This document shows, piece after piece, positions 36,298 to 47,264 of a DNA stretch of 64,000 nucleotides. Source of the stretch: Primulina eburnea. Lineage: Eukaryota > Streptophyta > Magnoliopsida > Lamiales > Gesneriaceae. Where the stretch lies: contig NC_133108.1 in assembly GCF_022965805.1 (NCBI RefSeq), positions 19,728,056 through 19,792,055 on the forward strand, written 5' to 3'. The number at the start of each line of letters is the position of its first letter. The first letter of the stretch is position 1. Position numbers and translations under genes: made by a program. The notes under the pieces were generated by a model. That model was not told where the DNA came from and made no database searches. It saw nothing but the letters and a program-made list of their open reading frames with translations.

Positions 36298-36784
36298 GTT
36301 CAATGTGTTGAACGGCTTATAAAGGAGTTTATAAGCGTAAGGAAAATTAGAAGTATGACTTCTATAAAGGAGAAAATAGTTCAATGTGTTGAACGACTTA
36401 TAAATGAGTTTATAAGTGTAAAGAAAAATAGAAGTATGACTTCTATGAGAGAAATGTAAATTTGATTTATGGAAGTGTTCCTAAATTAAAATTTGGCCGA
36501 GTGAATAATGTATTTGAAAATTGTGATTTTCATAAACATTATTATGGACTAAATTAAATTAATTCAAGTGTTGAATTAATTAAACACTAGTGGACCTAGT
36601 AGAGTCCAAATAATTAAATTAATTCAAGTGTTGAATTAATTAAATTATATTGAGTCTTGTAGAGCTCAATTTAAATTAATTATTTAACTAGTGGGACTTG
36701 GGTAAATTCAAGTAATGTTTAATTAGTCTCAAATATGTTTGAGATAATTAAATTTAGTCCATGGTTTTTATTTTGATAAAAACC
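36298..36784 (+). other. Hairpin chain in the copia LTR
   Basis: About a dozen or more adjacent stem-loops with 5-11-bp perfect arms and mostly 3-8-nt loops: GTTCAA/TTGAAC, CTTATAAA/TTTATAAG, AGAAGT/ACTTCT (this set occurs twice), GAAAAT/ATTTTC, AATTAATTCAA/TTGAATTAATT (twice), TCTCAAA/TTTGAGA, GGTTTTTA/TAAAAACC. Also at 478-883, 14568-15057 and 61408-61895. Loops differ between copies; stems are kept. Confidence 0.72.
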
Positions 36785-37130
36785 TTATAATATGCATGCA
36801 TGGGAGGTGAAAGGTTGGGAGACTACTTTTTGAGTTTTCAAGGCATGGCATGCAACTTTTTGAAACAACTTTTCCCACAACCAAGTCTAGTCTTCCTTCT
36901 CTCCTCCCACACATACAATGGCCGAAATCTTCTCTTCATTTTTCTCTCCATTTTTTTTCTTTCATTTTGTTTTCTTCAATTGTTGGAGAAAAACACTCAC
37001 TTCTCAAAGAAAAATGCCATACATTTTCTAGTGCAAGTGTAAGGTGGATCTACCTAGTTGGTGGTGGGCTTGATTGGAAGAAAGGAGTCCAAAAGAAATG
37101 TGAAGCTTGTAGATTGTCTACCTTCAAGAG

Positions 37131-37181
37131 CTAAGGTGTTTACACCTTAGTTGGAGCCATCATCAACCTCAAGAGGTTGAT
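37131..37181 (+). other. Two U5 hairpins of the copia LTR
   Basis: CTAAGGTGTTTACACCTTAG (37131-37150) and ATCAACCT/AGGTTGAT with loop CAAG (37162-37181). Counterparts are at 1238-1289, 15401-15451 and 61013-61063. Confidence 0.78.
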
Positions 37182-37329
37182 AGGTAACGATTTTCTTACA
37201 CCCTATGTATGACATAGTTGTGTTTTTGTATTTGCTACACCAAACTCATGGTGGCCGAAATTTTTCCCTTAAAATTCGATTTTTGAAACTTCCGTTGCGC
37301 TTCCGGTCACCGTAACCGATCCCCTTTCA

Positions 37330-38653
37330 GGTTATACAATTGTTATGAATTTTAGAAGATATTGACTGAGAATTCACACTAAATGGTAGTATTCTTAATT
37401 GAAGAATGAATTGATGATTATTCTTGTATGTTTGGATAGATTATTCAGTAGATATGTGAAGTCAGATCGAAGAAAGAATACAGTATGTCTGTGTGTTGTA
37501 TTTCAGCATCCCTGAAGATGTATTTGTTAGGTATTCATATGCTGGAACAGATTGATCAGATTATGTACTGAGTTGAGTATTGATCAGAAAAGATTGTGTT
37601 TTGAGTTACACATTGATACAGTGTATTTGTATTGTCATTTCAGATCGGATATGGACAGACTGGACTTCGAGACTTCGTCTTCCTCAGACGGGGACGACAA
37701 ATGTATAATTCATGTGATATTCGGGAAGAAACAACTCAATTGAGATCACTACTTGAGTTGCCCAATAAATCACATACTATATTCTTGTTTATGTTTTATA
37801 TGATTATGCTTTGTTTACTGATTGTATTCATGCATTTAAGATAGGACAGTTTGGAGATCAGCCAGACTGCTAGACGTTCGGTGATATCCCAGCTTAGGAG
37901 AAGATCACCTCTCCTATTGTAGATGTGGATACAGATCAGACCGAAGTCTAGGAATAAGACGTACAATCACCCCGAGTGGTAGGGTAGGTGATAGATCGTC
38001 TTATTCACACCGGGATCCCTAGAGTTATAGATCGAGTCAAGTCTAGACATGATTTGATTAGGACTTCATGCTTATATGGATGTGGCTCCTAGATCATGGG
38101 ACCTATCGTTATTGCTTCCAGTTGTGCTAGCATGTTTTTATGATTTAGATTGTCTATATGTATGTTTATCTGATTTGAGTTACATGCTTATTTGATTTAT
38201 TTCGTATATTATGAAATATATTGGTTTATACATGATCGCATGTTCTATGAATTAGTTTGTTTATATACATGCTTACCATGTTTTATACTGGGATTTATCC
38301 TCACCGGAGTTATCCGGCTGGTGTCTTGTTTGAATGTGTGCATGACATCAGGGGAGGCAGGATCGGGGTCACGAAGATGATGAGAGAAGACGAGTTTAGC
38401 GTGGTGATTCCGGACTTACAGTAGATTGGATTTTACTACTAGAATTTTAGTAGTGAACCTTATATTAGAATGTTGTACATTATTGTCTTTTTAATACTGA
38501 ATTGTATTTTATATACAGACATGTATAGTATTTAGATTCCATTACCTTCCGCAGTTATATAATTTAAAAAGAAAATTTTAGACCCTGTTTATCAGAACAG
38601 ATAATTAAATCCCAACGATGATTAAGAACTTGATTAGCGTCCGGGTCCCCACA
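37330..38653 (+). mobile_element. Gypsy solo LTR, 3' part (other part at 63015-63788)
   Basis: Begins at the copia TSD GGTTA, in mid-LTR. Its sequence continues without a gap from the minus-strand LTR piece at 63015-63788. It ends GGGTCCCCACA at 38653, followed by the TSD GTAGA (38654-38658), which matches the flank at 63789-63793. Hairpin at 38318-38351. Confidence 0.92.
38318..38351 (+). other. LTR hairpin with paired substitutions
   Basis: CTGGTGTC/GACATCAG in place of CTGTTGTC/GACAACAG: both members of one base pair changed (T-A to G-T), leaving a wobble pair. Confidence 0.7.
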
Positions 38654-39222
38654 GTAGAATATATCAGATTGTGATTTTTGATTGATTTTGTACGTGTGAC
38701 AGAGTATATCACGAACTCTCTCTTAGATGGTTTTGCAAATTGACAGACAATCAGAATGTATTATCCAGATATTAGAAGATGTTGGTACAGCTTTAGTGCT
38801 GGCTGTTAGCACTAGTTGTTATGACTTATTGTCACTGTTTAAATTACTTTATGACACTAGCTATTAAGATAGTTCAGAATGGACAGATTTAAGAAACCAA
38901 CGTCGAATGATGACGATTGGTAGTTAAAGCTGAAGGTGGTATATGTCCTTGATTGAAATAAACAGATTTGATAACAGCAGATGGTACTGATATGTGATGA
39001 GCTGTCGATTGGTTTATACGGACGGTGTATAGCCAGTAATGCGAGATTGATTTTTTCAGAAGGATTGGAGAAGTATTATGACATTATACTTAGTGAATTC
39101 TTATTCCAGACTGGAATCAGATATTTGAGTTTTGGTCTGAACTCTGTTATGCATTTGTTCTGAGATCTTTGAATTGATTGTTATGAGTTCGAGGACGAAC
39201 TCAGATCTAAGAGGGGGAGAAA
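38654..39222 (+). pseudogene. Internal 3' end of gypsy element G1
   Basis: Homologous to the reverse complement of 4752-5415. Ends in FEDELRSKRGR and the polypurine tract AAGAGGGGGAGAAA (39209-39222). Stops interrupt all frames, so nothing functional is left. Its 5' continuation is on the minus strand at 63789-64000. Confidence 0.82.
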
Positions 39223-39572
39223 TGTAATGCCCAAGAATTATATAATTGATAAACCAAGATTATTAATCTTCAATAACGTGAGATTCGAAAGATATGAGAA
39301 TGCATGACATGCAACGAGGGAAGAGAAGATATGAGAAAATAGGGTTTGCAAGACCGCACCCGCGCTTAGAACAGGAGTGAACACGCGGTCATTAAAAATG
39401 GAATTTTAAAGGTGTAATGCCCGAGAATTATCGAATTGATAAACCAAGATTATTAATCTTCGTTAACGTGAGACTCGGAAGATATGAGAATGCATGACAA
39501 GCATTGAGGGAAGAAAAGAAAAGATTACAAGGTGTTGCAAAGATCAAAAATTAGAAATTTAGAAGTTTGCAA

Positions 39573-39803
39573 GACCGCACCCGCGGTGCCAGCACGACCG
39601 CACCCGCGGTGCATGTGAAGAAATTTTGAAGGTGATCCCGTAGCCACACCGCACCCGCGGTATTAGACGGAGCGCACCTGCGCTAATGACACCGCACCCG
39701 CGGTCTTGTAGGAAGCGCACCCGCGGTCTGAGCTGCCGAGAAATGTAGTGATAGACATGGCATGAGCGCACCCGCGGTGCATGTATGACCGCACCCGCGG
39801 TGC
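39573..39803 (+). repeat. CG-rich ACCGCACCCGCGGT motif cluster
   Basis: About ten copies just upstream of the TATA-like box at 39851. Orientation is the reverse of the 4315-4621 cluster because this LTR is on the plus strand. Confidence 0.85.
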
Positions 39804-40967
39804 GACGTGCTGCACGAAGAGGCGTGCCACGTTTTCCTTTATGCATATAGTATATATATAAGCGAATGACACGTAATTCCTCAGAAACTTCAGAAAGGGC
39901 CGAGCTGTTGAGAGAAAAATCCTTACGCCTTTTAGATTTGTGATTTCGAAGAATCCGTGTATCAGAATTCGAATCCGAAAGCAGTATCGTGTTCCTCTCG
40001 ACACAAGCTACACAAGGACGTAAGTTTCGTTACGTTTTGAGATATTTTAGAAATATCATATTGTCAGAATTGAATATGATTCAGATATAGTGTTTCTGCT
40101 ACAGTAGGTATTGTATAATCGAAGTCAGATTTAAGAACAGACTGTTTATACAATTGTTATGAATTTCAGAAGATATTATCTGAGATTAAACACTGGAATT
40201 GTATTGTTCTTGATTCAAGAATAGAGAGTTGATTATTCTGATATGTTCTGAATAGACTATTCAGTATATATGTGAAGTCAGATCGAAGAAATTATACTGT
40301 ATGTCTGTTTTATGAATTTCAACAGATCCTGAGTGAATTCAATAGATATTGACATACTAGAATTAGAAGAATGATGATATGGTATTGATAACGCATTTAG
40401 AAACGATATCTGTGATGTTGAGATTGACGGGGTGACAAGACTGTGTTATTGTGCCGTCGAAACATCAGTTGATTCAGATTGATCAGATTCAGTTATGATT
40501 TCGATTATATCGTGATATTGTTGTTATGAATCAAATTGTATCTTGTTCAGATATTGATCAGAGTATATACTGAGTTGAGTATGATCAGAACAGATTTTGA
40601 ATTGAGTTACACATTGATACAGTGTATTTGTTATTGTTATTTCAGATTTGATATGGACAGATCATCGTCTTCGTCAGACGGAGAAGACAAAGGTATAAGT
40701 CAATGTGGTATTGGGAGATGGACTTGAGTCGGTTTGGACTTGAGTTTCCCTAAATCACATACTTTACTTTATTGCATTGATATTTGCATTGAATTGATGA
40801 TATACTTGTTCTCTTGATTTTAGATGACAGGTATTAGACGATTTATCTTGTGACAGAAGTGCCTGATAGTGGTGGAATCGCCACGGGCACATTGCACGAT
40901 GTCTCAAGATAGGATATTAAAGATATAACTGCAGTCCATGACGGATAGGTCAGGACACCGGATGTTT

Positions 40968-41105
40968 GGTTATATCGAGTAATAGGAAATGGGAATTCGT
41001 CTATTACGGAATTCTTTATAGGAATACCAGGATATTGGTTATATCGAGTAATAGGAATACGGTTCCTTCTATTACGGAATTCGATATAGGAATACCACAT
41101 CTGGA
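40968..41105 (+). repeat. Two-copy ~69-bp tandem duplication
   Basis: GGTTATATCGAGTAATAGGA recurs 69 bp later with a similar following sequence. It lies in the LTR part where the 11546-13672 copy has its 20-bp minisatellite. Confidence 0.75.
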
Positions 41106-44100
41106 AACCGGGATCCCTAGACTAGGATTGAGTCTAGTCTGAATCGTAGAATTATGTCGACAGATTAATATTGATTATGTTTCAGACTTTGATAGATATA
41201 TCGGTTACCTGATTACATGCTTTATATTGTTTTATATGATTGCATGTTTCGTTGATTTATGCTGGGATTTATTCTCACCGGAATTATCCGGCTGTTGTCT
41301 TGTTTTGTATGTGTGCATGACAACAGGTGGGGATGGATCAGGGTCGAGATGACGATGAGAGAAGACAAGTTAGCGTGGTGATTCCGGACTTATTGTAGAT
41401 TAATTCTAAATATTAGAAGTTTAGTATTTGAACCTTAGACTTAGGTTGTACAGAATTGTACTTTTATACTAAATTGTAGTTTTGTACAAAGATGTATATT
41501 ATGTAGATTCCATTACCTTCCGCAGTTACATTTTAAAAAGAAAAATTTTTAGACCCTATATATCTGAATTGATAATTAAATCCCAAAGACGATTAAGAAG
41601 ATGATTAGCGTCCGGGTCCCCACAAAAGGTGAGGCCGAAGCATCACCGCACCCGCGGTGCCAGACATGACCGTACCCGCGGTGCAGGGACAGAAAGTTGG
41701 GGAATTTTACCGTAGCATCACCGCACCCGCGGTGCTAGAAGGACCGCTCCCGCGGTGCAGCTACAGTGGGGAGACCGCACCCGCGGTACGAACAAGACCG
41801 CACCCGCGGTCGATGATTTTGAAAAAATAAAATGTGATGCCGAAGCTTGAGCGCACCCGCGCTGTTGACGTTACCGCACCCGCGGTCATGCGTGGTTGCT
41901 GAAAAATGATAACACTTGTCTCTTGCCATGCATTTATATATATGTGTCCTTCACTCCTTCATTCTCCAGCAGATATCATCGAGGAAAGCTAGGGAGAAAC
42001 TTTACTTCCTTTATATCTTAGAATTGTGATTTTGAAGGACCTAGTTGTCCGATTTTCGATACGAGGTTATTTCTGTGATCCTTACAACAAGAGCTACACA
42101 AGGACGTAAGTTTTGTTACGTTTTAAGATGTTTTGAAAATATGATGTTGCTAGAATCGAATATGATTCAGATATGAAGTTTCTGCTACAGTAGACATAGT
42201 ATAATTGAAGTCAGATTTAAAGAACAGATTGTTTCTGTAATTGTTATGATTTTTGAAAGATATTGACTGAGATTCTATATCAGAATTGGGTTAGTATTCA
42301 GAGTATAAATTATGTTGACACAGATTATGAGTTCCAGAATTATATTTGTGATGTTCAGACTGACGGGGTTATTCAGATTGTATTGCTATGCCGTCGAAAC
42401 ATCAGTAGATTGATATTGATCAGATTCAGTAGTGATTTAGATTGATCAGATTCAGATATGATTTCGATTATATTGTGATGTCAATGATATGAATTGAATT
42501 GTGTCTTGTTCAGATATTGATCAGATTATGTACTGAGTTGAGTATTGATCAGAACAGATTGTGTATTGAATTATTCACTGACACAGCGTATTCGATATTG
42601 TCATTTCAGATTGATATGGACAGATTTGAATACAGATCATCATCTTCGTCAGACCGAGACGACAAAGGTATAATTCATGTGATATACGGGAAGACATAAC
42701 TCAAATAAGATCCTATTTGAGTTTCCCAACAAAAATCACATACTAGATTATTGTTATATTCTGATATGAATCTGCTTTGTTTATATGCTGATATGCTACT
42801 GCTATGTTTATAGATTTATATGCATTGCATCTAAGATAGGAGAGTCTGACAGAAACAGTCAAACTTCTAGACGTTCGGTGGTATCACGGCTTAGGGGAAG
42901 ATTCACTCTCCTATTGTAGATGTGGATATAGATCAGACCGAAGTCTAGGAATAAGACGTACCGTCACCCCGATTGGAGAGTAGGTGATAGATCCTCTTAT
43001 TCACAACGGGATCCCTAGAGGTATAGTTGAGTCGAGTCTAGACATGATTTGACTAGAACTGCATGTGCGTATGGATGTGGTATCATAGACTATGAAACCC
43101 ATCTTTATTGCTTTCAGTCATGATAGCATGTGTTTATGATTTGATTAAACTGCATGTTTATCTGAATTGAGTTGCATGCTTATTTTGATTTGAGTTTATA
43201 GATTATGAAATCAATTACTTTTGAATATGTTCATGATAGCATGTTTTATGATTTAGATTGTTTCTATACATGCTTACAATGTTTTATACTGGGATTTATT
43301 CTCACCGGAGTATCCGGCTGTTGTCTTGTTTTGTATGTGTGCATGACAACAGGTGGGGCAAGATCGGGGTCGAGAAGATGATGAGAGAAGACGAGTTTAG
43401 CGTGGTGATTCCGGACTTGGATATAGATAGGTTTTATTACTTGGACTTTAGTAATCGAACCTTAGATTAATTGAGAGACTATTGTACATTATAGTATTTT
43501 GGTACTAAAACGTAGTTTTATACAGGTATGTATATTACATAGATGCCATTACCTACCGCACTTGTATTTTAAAAAGAAAAATTTTTAGACCCTGTTTTAT
43601 CTGAATTGATAATTAAATCCCAAAGATAATTAAGAAAAGATCAGCGTCCGGGTCCCCACAACTAAGAAGGGGAGGGATTCTATTTTTGTTGTTGTGGATA
43701 GATTCTCTAAGATGGCACATTTTATAGCTTGTCATAAAACCGATGATGCTTCAAACATTGCGGATTTGTTATTTAGAGAAGTTGTTAGGTTGCATGGCAT
43801 GCCTAGGACTATTGTTTCTGGTCGAGATGTTAAATTCTTGAGTTACTTTTGGAAGACTTTATGGGCTAAACTTGGCACAAAATTGTTGTTTTCTACTACT
43901 TGTCATCCTCAAACGGATGGACAAACTGAAGTTGTCAATAGAACTTTTGGAACACTTTTGCGTGCTAATCTTAAAAAGAACTTGGATTGAAATTTCTATG
44001 CACTTTATTTTGGGGTTGCCTAGGACTAAGAAGGGGAGCGATTCTATTTTTGTTGTTGTGGATAGGTTCTCTAAGATGGCACATTTTATAGCTTGTCATA

Positions 44101-44354
44101 AAACCGATGATGCTTCAAGCAATGCGGATTTGTTCTTTAGAGAATTCGTTAGGTTGCATGGCATGCCTTGGACTATTGTTTCTGGTCGCGATGTTAAATT
44201 CTTGAGTTACTTTTGGAAGACTACATGGGCTAAACTTGGCACAAAATTGTTGTTTTCTACTACTTGTCATCCTCAAACGGATGGACAAACTGAAGTTGTC
44301 AATAGAATTTTGGGAGCACTTTTGCGTGCTATTCTTAAAAAGAACTTGGATTGA

Positions 44355-47264
44355 CATTTCTATGGACTTTATTTTGAGGTTGCCTAGGACTAAGAAGGGG
44401 AGGGATTCTATTTTTGTTGTTGTGGATAGATTCTCTAAGATGTCACATTTTATATCTTATCATAAAACCAATGATGCTTCAAACATTGTGGATTTGTTCT
44501 TTAGAGAAGTCGTTAGGTTGCATGGCATGCCTAGGACTATTGTTTTTGGTCGCGATGTTAAATTCTTGAGTTACTTTTGGAAGACTTTATGGGCTAAACT
44601 TGGAACAAAATTGTTGTTTTCTACTACTTGTCATCCTCAAACGGAAGGACAAACTGAAGTTGTCAATAGAACTTTGGGAACACTTTTGCGTGCTATTCTT
44701 AAAAAGAACTTGGATTGACATTTCTATGGAATTTATTTTGGGGTTGCCTAGGACTAAGAAGGGGAGGGATTCTATTTTTATTGTTGTGGATAGATTCTCT
44801 AAGATGGCACATTTTATAGCTTGTCATAAAACCGATGATGCTTCAAACATTGCGGATTTGTTTTTTAGAGAAGTCGTTAGGTTGCATGGCATGCCTATGA
44901 CTATTGTTTCTGGTCGGGATGTTAAATTTTTGAGTTACTTTTGGAAGACTTTATGGGCTAAACTTGGCACAAAATTGTTGTTTTCTACTACTTGTCATCC
45001 TCAAACGGATAGACAAACTGAAGTTTTTAATAGAACTTTAGGAACACTTTTCCGTGCTATTCTTAAAAAGAACTTGGATTGACATTTCTATGGACTTTAT
45101 TTTGGGGTTGCCTAGGACTAAGAAGGGGAGGGATTCTATTTTTGTTGTTGCGGATAGATTCTCTAAGATGGCACATTTTATAGCTTGTCATAAAACCGAT
45201 GATGCTTCAAACTTTTCGGATTTGTTCTTTAGAGAAGTCGTAAGGTTCCATGGCATGCCTAGAACTACTGTTTCTAGTCGCGATGTTAAATTCTTAAGTT
45301 ACTTTTGGAAGACTTTATGGCTAAACGTGGCACAACATTGTTGTTTTCTACTACTTGTCATCCTCAAACGGATGGACAAACTGAAGTTGTCAATAGCACT
45401 TTGGGAACACTTTTGCGTGATATTCTTAAAAAGAACTTGGATTGACATTTCTATGGATTTTATTTTTGGGTTGCTTAGGACTAAGAAGGGGAGGGATTCT
45501 ATTTTTGTTGTTGTGGATAGATTCTCTAAGATGGCACATTTTATAGCTTGTCATAAAACCGATGATGCTTCAAACATTGCGGATTTGTTCTTTAGAGAAG
45601 TCGTTAGGTTGCATGGCATGCCTAGGACTATTGTTTCTGGTCGCGATGTTAAATTCTTGAGTTACTTTTGGAAGAATTTCTGGGCTAAACTTGGCACAAA
45701 ATTGTTGTATTCTACTACTTGTCATCCTCAAACGGATGGACAAACTGAAGTTGTCAATAGAATTTTGGGAGCACTTTTGCGTGCTATTCTTAAAAAGAAC
45801 TTGGATTGACATTTCTATGGACTTTATTTTGAGGTTGCCTAGGACTAAGAAGGGGAGGGATTCTATTTTTGTTGTTGTGGATAGATTCTCTAAGATGTCA
45901 CATTTTATATCTTGTCATAAAACCAATGATGCTTCAAACATTGTGGATTTGTTCTTTAGAGAAGTCGTTAGGTTGCATGGCATGCCTAGGACTATTGTTT
46001 TTGGTCGCGATGTTAAATTCTTGAGTTACTTTTGGAAGACTTTATGGGCTAAACTTGGAACAAAATTGTTGTTTTCTACTACTTGTCATCCTCAAACGGA
46101 AGGACAAACTGAAGTTGTCAATAGAACTTTGGGAACACTTTTGCGTGCTATTCTTAAAAAGAACTTGGATTGACATTTCTATGGAATTTATTTTGGGGTT
46201 GCATAGGACTAAGAAGGGGAGGGATTCTATTTTTGTTGTTGTGGATAGATTCTCTAAGATGGCACATTTTATAGCTTGTCATAAAACCGATGATGCTTCA
46301 AACATTGCGGATTTGTTTTTTAGAGAAGTCGTTAGGTTGCATGGCATGCCTAGGACTATTGTTTCTGGTCGGGATGTTAAATTTTTGAGTTACTTTTGGA
46401 AGACTTTATGGGCTAAACTTGGCACAAAATTGTTGTTTTCTACTACTTGTCATCCTCAAACGGATAGACAAACTGAAGTTTTTAATAGAACTTTAGGAAC
46501 ACTTTTCCGTGCTATTCTTAAAAAGAACTTGGATTGACATTTCTATGGACTTTATTTTGGGGTTGCCTAGGACTAAGAAGGGGAGGGATTCTATTTTTGT
46601 TGTTGCGGATAGATTCTCTAAGATGGCACATTTTATAGCTTGTCATAAAACCGATGATGCTTCAAACATTGCGGATTTGTTCTTTAGAGAAATCGTAAGG
46701 TTGCATGGCATGCCTAGGACTACTGTTTCTGGTCGCGATGTTAAATTCTTAAGTTACTTTTGGAAGACTTTATGGCTAAACGTGGCACAAAATTGTTGTT
46801 TTCTACTACTTGTCATCCTCAAACGGATGGACAAACTGAAGTTGTCAATAGCACTTTGGGAACACTTTTGCGTGATATTCTTAAAAAGAACTTGGATTGA
46901 CATTTCTATGGATTTTATTTTGGGGTTGCTTAGGACTAAGAAGGGGAGGGATTCTATTTTTGTTGTTCTGGATAGATTCTCTAAGATGGCACATTTTATA
47001 GCTTGTCATAAAACCGATGATGCTTCAAATATTGCGGATTTCTTCTTTAGATAAGTCGTTAGGTTGCATAGCATGCCTAGGACTATTGTTTCTGGTCGCG
47101 ATGTTAAATTCTTGAGTTACTTTTGGAAGACTTTCTGGGCTAAACTTGTCACAAAATTGTTGTATTCTACTACTTGTCATCCTCAAACGGATGGACAAAC
47201 TGAAGTTGTCAATAGAATTTTGGGAGCACTTTTGCGTGCTATTCTTAAAAAGAACATGGATTGA
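44355..47264 (+). repeat. Four-unit higher-order repeat, two copies
   Basis: Blocks 44355-45809 and 45810-47264, 1455 bp each. Markers in order: VFGRD and [21 protein letters not shown] with a 1-bp loss at ATGGCTAAAC; LLYSTTC with NRILGALL. Confidence 0.92.

Larger units (their letters stand above)
35180..37329 (+). mobile_element. Copia 3' LTR (complete, 2150 bp)
   Basis: Starts TGTTAGAGTAGG, ends CCCCTTTCA, and is followed by the TSD GGTTA (37330-37334). It has the same length as the LTR at 60865-63014 and is nearly identical to it, with two differences in the first ~150 bp compared. It contains the hairpin chain (36298-36784) and the two U5 hairpins. Short ORFs near its end (such as 36850-37134) also occur in the partner LTR and are not genes. 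Confidence 0.96.
39413..41624 (+). mobile_element. Solo gypsy LTR nested in the G1 LTR
   Basis: 2212 bp, TGTAATGCCCGAG to GGGTCCCCACA, TSD AAAGG at 39408-39412 and 41625-41629. CG motif cluster 39573-39803, TATA-like box 39851-39861, ACGTAA/TTACGT repeat 40018-40035, hairpin 41292-41326. It also holds a two-copy ~69-bp tandem duplication (40968-41105). Confidence 0.95.
39223..43660 (+). mobile_element. G1 3' LTR, interrupted by a solo LTR
   Basis: LTR pieces 39223-39412 and 41625-43660 start TGTAATGCCC and end GGGTCCCCACA. Features: CG motif clusters 39352-39402 and 41645-41886, TATA-like box 41933-41942, ACGTAA/TTACGT repeat 42104-42121, hairpin 43318-43352. The right flank is satellite (ACTAA, 43661-43665), so G1 had inserted into the array. 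Confidence 0.9.

Noticed and set aside
36800..37134. ORFs in the copia LTR 3' part, also at 61060-61348
   Set aside because: Present because the two LTRs are copies of each other; overlapping frames, no similarity to proteins I know.
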